Shown here piece after piece: positions 33,238 to 43,915 of a stretch of 64,000 nt of DNA. The notes under the pieces are model-generated. The model ran no database searches and was not told the origin of the DNA. It saw only the letters and a program-made list of their open reading frames with translations. How positions within the stretch are numbered: the first letter of the stretch is position 1; the number at the start of each line of letters is the position of its first letter. The stretch is taken from the NCBI GenBank assembly GCA_017163975.1, contig JAFFSR010000084.1, forward strand, positions 10,001 through 74,000. Reading direction: 5' to 3'. Source of the DNA: Anastatus disparis (Eukaryota > Arthropoda > Insecta > Hymenoptera > Eupelmidae). A program made the translations under genes and the position numbers.

Positions 33238-33249
33238 CTCAATACGTTG

Positions 33250-34620
33250 AATAAACTCTGGGTACAATATGGATGCAAAAAATTTGATTTTCACTAAATA
33301 TTATATTAAATTAAAAAGTATTATATTTAAAAGATATGATGTTTTAAAAGTCAACAGTTTGTATTTTTTTATATTAGTTGTTTTCCAATTTAATTTCTAT
33401 TTTCAAGAAAAAAATTTAAAAAAAGAACATTTTTTACATTAAAATTAAATATTTTTTTAAAAATTAATCACTATAATTTGAATAAATATCAATCAATTTA
33501 AAAAAAATTTTTTATATATCTTCTAAGTATCTTAGCAACACCGCTGATAATAATAAAAATGTCAAATAATTTGTTTCGTTTGTTTTTTAATTAATACTAA
33601 TAATAATCTATTATTTCTTAAAAGTATTATTTGGAAAAATAATAATATAAAATCGAGGTTGTGAACACTCTCAAATGTTTATAAAAAGAAAAAATACATG
33701 ACATGTGACTCTGATGATTTAAGCTTGTAAAAAAATAATATAGGCATAATTTTTTTTCTTCTAATAATATTAATCAATAAAACATTTTTTTATCATGAAT
33801 ATATATTGAAGACAATAATTTGATCCAAGAATAATTTTAAAATAATTTACCTGATGCTTAAAATTCTTTTGGTTACTCGAAGACTTGATTTTTAAAATTT
33901 TGATACTGGTCATAGACTTTCTTAACCAATTCTCAATTTATTGAACTCAAAATTTCCAGAAATCTTCAGTTCATATCTCTTCACGAAATAACAGTTTTAG
34001 TTTAAAAAAAAAAGAATTTAAAAGTTTGGTTCGGAAAAAGTTGAAAAAAAATTAATATTTTTGTGATTTTTATGTAAATAATTCAGTTCAATATTCATTG
34101 TAATTTATCTTATCGGAATTCCAGTACTATTATTTTGTGAAGATATATAAACTAAAGATCTCTGGAAATTTTAACATCAATTAGTTGAAAATTGGCTGAA
34201 AAAGTCTATGGCAAATACCAAAATTAAAAATAATCAAGTCTTTGAGTAATCAAAAGAATTTTAAACAGCGGGTGAGGTTTTTCAAAATTATTCTTGGGTC
34301 GAAATCTTGTATTTATTATAACAACGAGCTTAATTTATCTCGCTTCTAACGTCACTCGGTTAAATTTTCATATATTATATTAATATGTATAAATTAGCCA
34401 ATTTTAAAGTCAAAACAATTGCCTTAATTTATAAATTTTTATACTGCGGCTCTGTTTAAAATTAAGTTTTTATATATTTGAAAAAAAAGGATTAATTAAA
34501 GTTCCAATATGCATAAAAATTGTTGGAATACAAATCATATCATCATGATAAATTAAAAATTTGTTTCACCTAATTTTATTTAAATTAATGAAAAAATATG
34601 ATAGGAATTCATTCTTTTAA
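33250..34620. other. AT-rich DNA with a ~490-bp fold-back (33825-34315)
   Basis: No coding evidence. Arms at about 33830-34000 and 34130-34312 are imperfect reverse complements (AATTTGATCCAAGAATAATT versus AATTATTCTTGGGTCGAAAT; CTCGAAGACTTGATTTTTAA versus AATCAAGTCTTTGAGTAATC). They look like an old nonautonomous element, possibly one of the TIR families. The rest is featureless. Confidence 0.6.
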
Positions 34621-34623
34621 ATC

Positions 34624-35045
34624 ATGTGTTTCAGACAGAGGGACGGAGATGAAAAAACGGAGACGTGGAAACAGAGAAGTAGAGACGAATACCCAGAGAC
34701 GGAGAAAGAGACACGGAGAGAAAAAGACACGGAGAGACGGAAACAGAGATACATAGACGGAAAGACGGAAACGGAGAGACGGAGACGAAGAGACATAGAC
34801 AGAGGGACGAAAACGAAGAGACAGAGACAGAGAAACAAAGACGAAAAAAAAGGAGTCGTAGGAACGGAGACGGAGAGACAGAGACGAAGAGACATAGGGA
34901 TGGAGATATAGAGACGGATTCGAAAAGACGGAGATGGAGGAACGGAGACAGAGAGACGGAGATGGAGAGAAAGAAACAGAGACAGAGACAGAGTGACGGA
35001 GATGGAGAGACGGAAAGACGGAGACAAGGAGATGGAGATAAAGAG
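34624..35045. repeat. Purine-rich (GAGACGGA)n minisatellite
   Basis: Degenerate array of GAGACGGA, GAGACAGA and GAGATGGA words, about 420 bp, with strong strand asymmetry (almost no pyrimidines except C and T within these words). Frames on both strands translate to low-complexity Arg/Glu or Ser/Leu-rich strings and are not genes. Confidence 0.9.
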
Positions 35046-35145
35046 GCAAATTTTCTGTATGTGTATGTCTATATGTGTATATGTGTATGTGTATGTGTGT
35101 TTGTGTTTATGTGTATGAGTGTATGTGACATGTATATGTGAAAAT

Positions 35146-35208
<63 letters not shown>

Positions 35209-35283
35209 TATATATATATGTACATATATATATCTTATTATATGTACATATATATATCTTATTATATGTACATATATATATCT

Positions 35284-35334
<51 letters not shown>
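35046..35334. repeat. (TG)n and (TA)n microsatellite tract
   Basis: TGTATGTGTATG-rich sequence (35055-35140), then long (TA)n runs (35148-35208 and 35287-35334) separated by three ATATCTTATTATATGTACAT repeats. Its right edge abuts the candidate Helitron end. Confidence 0.95.
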
Positions 35335-35335
<1 letters not shown>

Positions 35336-35376
35336 TAGGGGTACCCCCCTGCTCGCTCCGCTCGCCAACCCCCTAT
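35333..35376 (-). mobile_element. Candidate Helitron 3' terminus
   Basis: Read on the minus strand, the sequence GGGGGTTGGCGAGCGGAGCG continues to AGGGGGGTACCCCTAGT. It is G+C-rich with a short hairpin (AGGGG/CCCCT) directly before CTAG, followed by T in TA-rich DNA. Helitrons end in a hairpin plus CTRR and insert between A and T. Orientation agrees with the minus-strand Helitron helicase at 41814-43290, with a DIRS-like element between. The link is an inference. Confidence 0.45.
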
Positions 35377-36655
35377 TCGTTATTTAAGTTACATTATCTT
35401 TTTTTTTATTTTTATTATCTGTAAAAAATATAATTATTGAAATTTATTAGGTTATACTCAAAAAAATATTTAAATATTTATTACAAACCTTTTTTGTTTT
35501 CCTTATTTATATGATGTTATATACTAAAAGTTTTTATTGTTTATATAAAACCAATTTTCATAAATACTAATATCTGAAGAATGTCCATAGCATTGATAAA
35601 ATTTTGCTTTTTTACCCAAATTATTAAATTTATAAAGTTTGTATTATAAATATACTTCTATATTTTCCACACAACCTAGTATTTTTAAGTACCGAGGTAT
35701 ATATGTAGGCGCGTTTTTTTAGTGGTTTCCCCAGAAGGCCTATTTCCACTCATATTTTTAAAAAATGTTTTTTTTTTAATAAATAAATAAGAAAAATAAT
35801 TTTTTTATTTATATATTAAAAATAAAAATTAACATCTTTTAAATATGTTTGCTGAAATATAAAATATTAGAAATAATATGCATATTAAATTTAATATATT
35901 TAAATATACAAAAAAATATTACTTATACTTACTATTAAACAGTATTTAGAAATTAAAAAATTTTTTAAATTTATAAATTTAGAATATTAAAAAAATTGTA
36001 CCTGTTTTTATTATGACTAAAAATTTTGAAAACAGAAATTAAAAAAATTTTTATGTATTATCCTTTTTTTTGTCAATATACTTAGAATTTTTTTCATCTT
36101 TTTGTTCTAATTTTTGTAAATATTGTAAAATTATTTAATATAATTGTTTATAAAATTTCATATAATTTTCTACTTACTTTTATAAATAAAAAATAATATT
36201 TCTGGAAAATATTTCTTGGAATTTTTATATGTAATATTAATTATATATACATAATTCATACATATATTTTGTATAAAAATAAATTATTTTTTAATTATTT
36301 ATATTTGTAGTTAATAGTGTATAACATTTAAAAATTGAAAATATTAAATTTAAATTTTTAAATATATGATAAAAAAAATTTTTTAATATAAATTTATATT
36401 ATAAAAAATATAATACCTTTTTTAATGTTTTTATATTATATAAACTGATCATAATTTTTAATTTATATACCAAATTTTTTTTTACTACAACTAAATATTT
36501 TATTGTTATAAAAAATAATTTTATAATTATCAATTTTCAAGTAAAATATTACTCACGTGATTTTTTATAGGCCTTTTTTAATGATCATTTTTTGAAAATT
36601 TTTTATTACAAATAAAACGTAAATTTTTGTTTCCTACGCGTAGCTAATATACGTC
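35377..36655. other. Very AT-rich stretch without genes
   Basis: Dominated by A/T homopolymers and TATA words. I see no frame, RNA gene or repeat with clear boundaries. If the Helitron reading is right this is internal Helitron sequence. Confidence 0.4.
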
Positions 36656-36658
36656 TTA

Positions 36659-36874
36659 TTAAATTAGATTTTGTACTAAAATTTTTTTACAATAAATACA
36701 TAATTCCGTTTTTTGTTCGTGAGTTCTTTCATGTCTTCTAATATTTTTAATTTTAATAAATAAGCCACATGTTCTACAACTTATAGTTTTAATATAAATT
36801 CTATTCATATGTATTTTTAAAAATTCAGATGTAGAATAAGAATTTTTGCAAAACGGGCATTTAAATACATCCAT
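36659..36874 (-). pseudogene. C2H2-type zinc-finger fragment
   Basis: A 71-residue minus-strand frame: MDVFKCPFCKNSYSTSEFLK (finger 1, Cys6/Cys9 with His17-type spacing to HMNR), CRTCGLFIKIKNIRRHERTH (finger 2, complete C2H2) and ELCIYCKKIL (start of a third). Composition is as AT-rich as the surroundings. Small zinc-finger frames of this kind occur in insect transposons, including Helitron-like ones; a free-standing host gene is unlikely at this size. It lies between the candidate Helitron end and the helicase, on the same strand. Confidence 0.5.
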
Positions 36875-37659
36875 TTTTCCTATTAATATTAAGTTTAAAT
36901 ATTAATTTTCTTTAAATAATAATTTTATAAAAAACCTAGGAAACATTTTAATTATATTTTATACATGGGGATTTATAATTTTATTCAAGTTTTATTTTAT
37001 TCTGTTTCTATTATATTTAAAAAAAAACAGAAATGGCAGTCGTGGGGACTGGCCGACAAAAGCTATGCTTCCAGTATATATATAGAAACTAGGAAGTGTG
37101 ACATTTGCAAAAATTATAATTAATTTTTTAATGAAAACTTGTTATTTTTCATTCAATGTATTATGTATTCAAAAATATATTATTATATGCTATAGGCCGG
37201 ATACACGGCATCCTTATGAGAGAAGCTATTGATCTTTTCGCCTTATTTACTCTACTTTAACCTAAATTACCTGCTTTAATTGTTTCTTTTGTTCAAAAAT
37301 CCAGGAGATAGTCATCGCACAGCGTATGCGTCTACCTTCATAGCGTTGAGTTTTTTCGCCGCATAAAGACGTCCAAAAAATTTATTATCATTTATTAATA
37401 TTTATTATCATAAATTTATTATCATAATTGGATAATTCAATTGTAATTTTAATTTAAAGAAATGAGTGTAGAGGTTTCAGAGAGCAGAATGCATTGAGAC
37501 GAGAAGGGAGTGATTAATTGGGGAGAATTTAAATAAAAACTTGCGTATGGCTTTACGTAAGATACCCCCGAGTTCAGTGCAAAAGAAGACTTGACGTCAC
37601 TTATACAATCTTTAGGTGAAGCTCAAGTTTGGTTAAATACGCCTTCATATTTAACCAAA

Positions 37660-37866
37660 AAAGTCTACTTATCATAGATCAGACCAAAATAAATCAAAAG
37701 GTTTTAATTGCAATCAGAATCATTCTAGTCATTCTAAAAAATCTTTTGCAGGCAAGGTTGAGCAGGTTCAACATTCAAACTCATACAAGAGCAATAGAAA
37801 TTACTTGAAGAAGGATCAAACTAAATCCAAGTTGGATGATTCCTTTCGCAAAAGACAAAATAAATG
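37660..37866 (+). pseudogene. DIRS-like gag C-terminal remnant
   Basis: An open stretch rich in Asn/Ser/Lys/Gln (KGFNCNQNHSSHSKKSF, KDQTKSKLDDSFRKRQNK) ending at 37866, just overlapping the start of the RT frame (37836) in a different frame. Low-complexity basic C-termini overlapping pol are usual in DIRS-like gag. Upstream sequence (37440-37660) has no clean frame. Confidence 0.4.
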
Positions 37867-38837
37867 ATTATTTAATCGAAGAAGATTTTTCAGGAGATCG
37901 CCTACGTCAATTTCAAGATCAATGGAGAGAATTGGGAGCTCCGATACATATTCTTAATTTAATATCGGGAACTCGAATTCCTCTAATCTCGAGACCTCCA
38001 CTTATCCGAAATTGGAAAGCTTCCAATTTCAAGACGGAGGAATCGCCTGCAATGACCAAACAAATTCAAGTACTGAAACAACAAGGAATTTCAGAAAATG
38101 TAACTCATACAAATCACAGTTTTATTTCAAGAATGTTCCTAATAAAGAAATCTTCAGGAAAAGACCGACCTATTTTCGATTTGAGAGTCTTGAACGATCA
38201 TGTTCAGGTAAAGAAATTCAGTCTAATTTCTCATTTTCAGATCCCAAATTTCTTACAGGACAAAGACTGGATGGTGAAGATAGATTTCAGTCAGGCCTAT
38301 TTTCATGTTCCTATAGCAGAGTTTCATCGCAATCTTCTTCGGCTTATCTACCAAGGAGAATTGCTTCAGATGACGAGCTTGCCCTTCGGCCTCTCATCTG
38401 CACCTTACATCTTCGCGATGATAACGAACTGGATTGCGGAGATCCTTCGTTCTTGTTTGATTTCTCAAGTACCCAAAGTACTCAAGTTTCTGAGATAAAT
38501 GGGTTGGCAAATCAAAATACACAAATGTATTCTAGAGCCATGTCAGGAGATCGAATTTCTTGGCCTCATGTGGAATACTCATTCAAATCTTGTACGCTTA
38601 CCAAAGGACAAGGTAGAAAAGATCTCAAGATCGTTGATAATGATCCTAGCAGACAAGAGTTATACTCTCAAACATCTTCAAGGTTTGTTAGACAGTTTGA
38701 ATTTTGCTAATTTTACTATTCACAGGGGTCGGCTTCACTATCGTTATCTGCAGCGATTTCAAAAAGATTTTCTACAAGCCAGACAACGGGAAAGGCTTCC
38801 TATTCAACCTCAGGTAATGTTGGATTTGAAGTGGTGA
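37836..38837 (+). pseudogene. DIRS-like reverse transcriptase, catalytic box lost
   Basis: Frames 37836-38498 and 38499-38837 form one RT split by a stop at 38496. The first contains GTRIPLISRPP, SRMFLIKKSSGKDRPIFDLR, DWMVKIDFSQAYFHVPI (block A Asp) and LPFGLSSAPYIFAMITNWIA (block B). The second has MGWQIKIHKC, EFLGLMWNTHSN and LQGLLDSLNFANF (thumb and connection). Between ...EILRSC and GWQIKIHKC a short string (LISQVPKVLKFLR-stop) replaces the expected YLDD-type block C, so the catalytic aspartate pair is deleted. This is loss of function beyond point decay. The frame ends DLKW-stop at 38835, where the stop (TGA) plausibly derives from Trp (TGG). Confidence 0.82.
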
Positions 38838-39641
38838 AAAGAAGCTATTCTGACGACATCTCAATTGCACAAGGATCCAATCACTCATTTCCTAACGACA
38901 GATGCTGCAGACTCGGGTTGAAGAGCTCAGTTAAACAACAACCATATATCGGGCTCATGGACACCAATTCAAGAGTTATGGCATTCGAACAAAAAGGAAA
39001 TGTATGTGGTTTATGCATCGATAAACGAATTTTCGAGAGAGCTTCGAAATGCTCATGTTCTTGTACAATCGGACAATCGCACTCTAGTTGCTTACATCAA
39101 CAAAAAGGGAGGCACACAGTCGACAGATCTCCTCGATTTGAAATATTAAGTTCTCAAAATAGTCGAATCGTTGAATTTAACTTTGACAGCAGCTTATCTT
39201 CCAGGCAGGTACAATTGAATAACAGATCGATCTTCCCAGGAAGGAATTACTACTCGAATGGCATCTTTTAGCAGGAGCGAGATACAAGATTTTCATGAGG
39301 TGGGGCATTCCGGAAGTCGATCTATTTGCTTCGAGGAAGTCGACGGTTGTAGATCAGTATGTCTCAATAGATTCTCGAGATCACCAAGCTCTTTCCATCG
39401 ATGCATTCAGCAGGATTTGGGATTACAGACTGGCATGGGTTTTTCCTTCTCCGAATTTGATCCCGAGAGTTCTTGCTCATCTGAACAAGTGCCGGGGTCA
39501 GTACGTGATAATTGCACCCGAATGGAGACAAACTTTTTGGATGGCAGATTTGAAGAACAGAAGCAAGCATCTCCCAATGGAGATCACAGATTTGAATTGG
39601 TTAGCTTTTCAGGAAGAAGAGTTCATGATTTAACTTTTTGA
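38838..39641 (+). pseudogene. DIRS-like RNase H and conserved downstream domain
   Basis: RNase H is visible as LTTDAADSGWRAQL (38898-38940; Asp motif), NHISGSWTPIQELWHSNKKE (Glu motif) and DNRTLVAYINKKGGTQSTDL (39073-39135), spread over two frames with at least three shifts or stops. The clean frame 39295-39633 carries the domain that follows RNase H in DIRS elements: GIPEVDLFASRKSTVV, DHQALSIDAFSRIWDYRLAW, FPSPNLIPRVLAHLN and PEWRQTFWMADL. These sequences are highly characteristic of the DIRS/PAT group. Confidence 0.8.
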
Positions 39642-39659
39642 AAATTTCATAAAGATATT

Positions 39660-40110
39660 TTGAGGAAAAGGAGAACGAGATAATTTTATGGCCTAGTTTT
39701 GGCTCTAAAACTGATCGTGCATCTTTCAGACAATCAGGCTGGAAATTACTTAGACATTCTAATAGATGGCCTATTTCTATGATAAATAGTTATTTAAATA
39801 TTTCAAGTGAACGAAGAAAAGATATAGAAGGAGACTCTCTTTTTGTTTCAATAACAGGCAAAGAGAAATCTGCTTCGACTACAGTCATAGCAAATTGGAT
39901 TCGTTCTGTTCTTAAGGATGCTGGAATAGATGATTCTCCTGGCAGTATTCGATTAGCAGTAGCTTCTCGTACATGGTTAGATAATATTCCAATACAGGAT
40001 ATTTTAGATCGTGGTAATTGAAGATGTGTTGAGACTTTTAGAATTTATTATTGCAAAGAATTTCAATTTGAGAATAGTAACTCTTCAAGTTTATTATCAA
40101 GAAATTTCCA
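39660..40110 (+). pseudogene. DIRS-like tyrosine recombinase, C-terminal half
   Basis: The frame reads WKLLRHSNRWPISMINSYLN, GDSLFVSITGKEKSASTTVI, ANWIRSVLKDAGID, SIRLAVASRTWLDNIPIQDI, LDRGN-stop-RCVETFRIYYC. Arg of the SIR box and the presumed nucleophile Tyr in FRIYY are present. The stop (TGA, 40019-40021) is where the conserved Trp of the GNW motif is expected. The N-terminal half of the recombinase is missing. Such enzymes insert circular DIRS cDNA without target duplication. Inactive. Confidence 0.7.
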
Positions 40111-40562
40111 GTGTGTTTAATTATTGACTTAATTAAAAATTGTTTAATTTGATTTGTTAATAGATAAGATTGTTTTTTATTTAAATCTTGGAATTTCATT
40201 ATATAGATATTTTATTTTATTGTCACATAGCATTGAGTTTAATTGTATCCAGTAGATAACAGACACGTCTCTCATAAGGATGCCGTGTATCCAGCCTGTA
40301 GCATATAATATAAGTGTTTTGTACTATAACAAAACATGTATTATATGTGGAGCCGGTACACGGCATCCTAGTAAGTATCTTATTGAATATGAGAGTTCTA
40401 TGAAGGTAAACGCATACGCTGTGCGATGACTATCTCCTGGATTTTCAAACAAAAGAAACAATTAAAGCAGGTAATTTAGGTTAAAGTAGAGTAAATAAGG
40501 CGAAAAGATCAATAGCTTCTCTCATAAGGATGCCGTGTACCGGCTCCGCATATAATACGTGT

Positions 40563-41187
40563 TTTGTTATAATGCAAAACACTTAGAATAATATAGTTTA
40601 TTAATAACAATTATTAAAAAATTAAGAAATGTTTATGCGTAGCTTATAAAGGTTCATTGGTATAAAAAAACGAAGCAGTAAAACTTTCTAGTTTCTCAAA
40701 TAAAATTTACAGAAATGTACAGTATCAAAATTTCCAGAAAATTTTCTTAAAAAATAATTTTTTAAATAGAAACATAGAATAAAATATTAAAAAAGAAATT
40801 AAATTAAAGATAAAATACCAATTTTGTTTTTGCTGTAAAATTTTTTTAAGTTATTTTTTTCAATTTTTTTACCGTATTAAATAGCTTTTAAATTTGTGGA
40901 ATTTTTTAACTTTCTTCAATTACTTATAACTATTTAAGAAATAGAGATATGTAAGGAGACTAGGAAAAAATAAATATTTTTTTCATTAGAATTATATTTT
41001 TTTAACTGAGCAAGTAATATACATACAGTAAGATTACGAGGAAAGTACTCATACGAAATCAGTAGGTGCAAGTGAGAGGGCATAGGGAAACCTCGTTAAC
41101 ATGAAAACATTTAGAAAGAGAAACAGTATCCGCTTTGTGTTTACCTATAGCGTTCTAGTATATATAGATACTTTCCACAAAATTTTA

Positions 41188-41227
<40 letters not shown>

Positions 41228-41430
41228 CGTCACGTAAGAAGCATAGCTTCAAAAAATAAAATATAATAAGCATAACACATTTAATAATTTACATCAATGA
41301 CTTTTTAGGGGTCCACCTTTGCTTTATTTGACATTTTCATTGATTGCAATTTTCTAATGTGAAAGAGAGAGAAAGAAAAAGAGTCCACTTACTCTAAACT
41401 TAACTGCCTACCCGACACTGAAGTGGCTTT
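40563..41430. other. Intergenic DNA with a half copy of the TA-flanked MITE and (TA)n
   Basis: 40660-40970 resembles one arm of the element at 24388-25323 (TTTCCAGAAAATTTTCTTAA, AATTAAAGATAAAATACCAA, TTCTTCAATTACTTATAACT). 41193-41225 is a (TA)n run. 41030-41160 has more balanced composition but no recognisable feature. Confidence 0.5.
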
Positions 41431-41732
41431 TGCTGATCGCTTGCCCTACGCACGCACTTATCTTCACAGTGGAAAATTTGTTAGCTTTTGTCGACAAAAA
41501 TCGCATCATGAGTGGCGCGGCTCACGAAAATGCTACCACTCCGATATTTTTGACTAATTACTTTCTGACAGCTATGCAGAAACTATTTAGCTTTCAATTT
41601 AATTTAAAACAAGTTTTACAAAATAAAAAAATCTTTAATTTTAGTAAAATAAAAATAAAATACCCTCTAAGTGAATCAAATTTACACAACAAAATAAAAT
41701 TTAAAAATCAATTAATCGTTAAAATTAAATGA
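41430..41732 (+). CDS. Hypothetical 100-residue frame
   Basis: ATG-initiated frame (MLIACPTHALIFTVENLLAF) whose first half is moderately balanced and whose second half is AT-driven Lys/Phe/Asn. No domain. I cannot distinguish it from a chance frame, and no neighbour supports it. Confidence 0.12.
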   Translation: MLIACPTHALIFTVENLLAFVDKNRIMSGAAHENATTPIFLTNYFLTAMQKLFSFQFNLKQVLQNKKIFNFSKIKIKYPLSESNLHNKIKFKNQLIVKIK

Positions 41733-41813
41733 AATGAATTAATAAAAATGGTAAAAATTTAAATAAATTATTTATTGAAAATTTCCGTCCAAACAATGTT
41801 ATCTATTTTTTAT

Positions 41814-43290
41814 GTATCATCTAAATTATTTTGAATATAAATATTATTAAAAGTTTTACATCTTGACAAAGCAACGTATAATTGACCATATGAAAATAAC
41901 AGTCTTTTTATAATTAAGCCTACATTATCGAAACTTTGACCTTGTGATTTATTTATAGTTATTGCAAATGTTAATATAATTGGAAATTGTTTTCTGTAAA
42001 GAATAAATGGTAATAAACAATTATTTCCTGTATTTAAAGTAATTTTTGGAATAAAAATTTTATTTCCACTTTTATCGCCTGTTATTATTTCAGCTTCAAT
42101 ATTATGTTTATATTTTATAATTTTCAATCGTGTACCATTACATAATCGTTCCGATATACTTAAATTTCTTAACAACATTACTATAGCATTAACTTTTAAA
42201 TTAATTTATGAGGTGGTAAATTTTCTTTAATTTTATTTATAAATTCTATTTGGTAATTCAAATAAATGTTATCATCAGTTTGGTCAACACGTTTAAGCGT
42301 AGCGTAATCAATACTATAATATGTTTCAGTTTTTCCATTTAATAAATTTAATACTTTTTTATTTAAATTATTTATATCTTCATTATGAGGAGCTAATATA
42401 ATTTTTTCTTTGCAACAATTTTTATTAATATTAGAATAAATTTTAGAACAAATATCGTTAGTTTGTAATTTGTTTGGAATTATGAAAGGGTTTATTTTGC
42501 CATCACCAATTTGTAATAGAAATGAAGCAAATTTTTCATTTTTAGATCGAATATTTTTTGCTAATTTTAATATACTAAAAAATTGCCATAAATATGAACT
42601 TTTTATTGTTTCTTCTATAATTGAATTTCTATTTCGATGTTTAAAAACTGGTAAAATTTGTCGAAAATCACTACCTAAAATAATTAATTTTCCACCGAAA
42701 AGAAAATTATTATTGCAAACATCTTTTAATGTATTATTAACTATTTTTAATGCTTTTTTTTGGAATTATTGATTCTTCGTCTCATATTATTATATCAGCT
42801 TCTCTTAATGTTTTTTTATCTGATTCTTATTCTAAAAATGCATTTTCAATTGTATTTAAATTTAAAGGTAATCTAAAAGTCTTATGACTTGTCATTCCTT
42901 TAGGTAATAAAGTAGATGCAATACCAGTCCAAGTCATAAACAAAATTTTTTTATTAATTGATATAAAATAAAATATTAAAGTCTTATATAAAAAAGTTTT
43001 TCCTGTTCCTCCAGGACCATCAATAAAATATACTTTGTTATTATCTTTTTCAGTTAAAATTTCAAAAATTAATTTTTGTTCATCGTTTAATTTATTATAC
43101 ATTAATTAAAAATTTTTTTTTCTTTCTATTTCATCATGATGATTATTGTTCAAAGTAATCAAATTTATTTTTGGTTTAGGTAAACCAAAATCTTTACAAG
43201 ATATATTCATTAATAAAAATATTATTAAGTTCAAGTAAAGCATTATTTTCTTTATTTTCATTAAAATCTTCAACAAAATAATTAGTAGTG
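41814..43290 (-). pseudogene. Helitron PIF1-type helicase domain, decayed
   Basis: Minus-strand coding for the SF1B helicase part of a Helitron Rep/Hel protein, which unwinds DNA during rolling-circle transposition. In order: ISCKDFGLPKPK (about 43180), LNDEQKLIFEILTE, Walker A GPGGTGKTFLY (about 43000-43030), a Walker B with stop (IIxDEESII, about 42775), GSDFRQILPVFKHRNRN (about 42660), ILAPHNEDINNLN, SIDYATLKRVDQTDDN, NLPPHKL, then after a one-base shift near 42200 MLLRNLSISERLCNGTRLKI, LTFAITINKSQGQSFDNVG and GQLYVALSRC (41875-41910). Order and motif set match Helitron helicases. The Rep HUH domain is absent; coding fades at about 43290 near G+C-rich sequence (GCGCGCTTGCGCACAGGGGG). Confidence 0.85.
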
Positions 43291-43500
43291 GAGGTTAGCG
43301 CGCTTGCGCACAGGGGGCTTGCGGAATTTCCATTTTATCATGTTTGATGTCATTTATTCTTTTAAGCAATAATTGTACATTTTATAAAATTTATCATAAA
43401 AATTATTAACTTCATATGTTTGTTCTATATATTTAAAGTAAAAGCAGTAGGTGCAAACAATAAAAATTAGCAAGAAGCTTTTTAAATGATGGGATTTAAA
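43291..43500. other. Spacer with a short G+C-rich island
   Basis: Contains GTTAGCGCGCTTGCGCACAG (43295-43314) then AT-rich DNA. The island could be another transposon terminus; I could not find its partner. Confidence 0.3.
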
Positions 43501-43867
43501 TGAAATTGAGGATCAAAGAGGATGAGCTAAGGAGCAGCTAAGGAAGAGCAACAAAAACGTAAAATAACACAAAAAAAGGTCAAATTTGAGGATTTACCTG
43601 AGGAGGAGTAAAAATGACCTAAAATAACGTAAAAATAACGGAAAAAAGTGATGGATTCTTTGAGAAAGAGAGAGGGAAGAGAAAATGAAGGCATGAGGAA
43701 ACTCAGAAGAGAAAAAGAAGAGGGGGGAAGGGAAAAGAAAAGGAAGAGGAACAAATAACGTAAAATAACGTAAAAAAAGAGGAAAAAAAAGAGGATCAAA
43801 ATTAGGTAAGAGGGCGAGGAAAAAAAGAGAAGGGGAGGACCTTGGTCGTAGAAATTTTCCTTACAAC

Positions 43868-43915
<48 letters not shown>
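43501..43915. repeat. Purine-rich degenerate repeat plus (TA)n
   Basis: GAGGAG/AAGAGGGG-rich plus strand with recurrent AAATAACGTAAAATAACG words (43560-43640, 43750-43775) and a (TA)n run (43870-43910). The opposite-strand frame encodes a low-complexity Phe/Leu/Ser string and is not a gene. Confidence 0.8.

Larger units (their letters stand above)
19215..33249 (+). mobile_element. Jockey-like LINE opened by at least five nested insertions
   Basis: One non-LTR retrotransposon can be traced through this interval. It is flanked by an 11-bp direct repeat CTCAATACGTT (about 19251-19261 and 33238-33248). The right copy follows an A-rich tail (AAATAAAAATAAAATG), as expected for target-primed reverse transcription. 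Order: possible 5' region and ORF1 N-terminus (19574-19867), ORF1 with zinc knuckles (to 22432), ORF2 with endonuclease (22425-23617) and reverse transcriptase (30250-32747), 3' tail. Insertions: 19980-21112, 22598-22978, 23618-24274, 24388-25323, 25428-30130, 31081-31477. Subtracting them leaves about 5.8 kb, slightly long for the clade. The outer limits and the solo LTR are less certain than the internal insertions. Confidence 0.7.
37186..40562 (+). mobile_element. DIRS-like tyrosine-recombinase retroelement, decayed
   Basis: Bounded by inverted ends: 37191-37355 (GCCGGATACACGGCATCC, CTATTGATCTTTTCGCC, CAGGAGATAGTCATCGCACA) and its complement at 40398-40555. A segment at 40262-40378 carries complements of both ends back to back (GGATGCCGTGTATCCAGCC then GGAGCCGGTACACGGCATCC), the internal complementary region diagnostic of DIRS-type elements. 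Between them are gag remnant, RT, RNase H and a truncated tyrosine recombinase in the usual order. Every coding module has stops or shifts, so the copy is dead. Confidence 0.8.

Noticed and set aside
34609..35424. Arg/Glu, Ser/Leu and Tyr-Ile repeat proteins
   Set aside because: Simple-sequence DNA (GAGACGGA and TA repeats).
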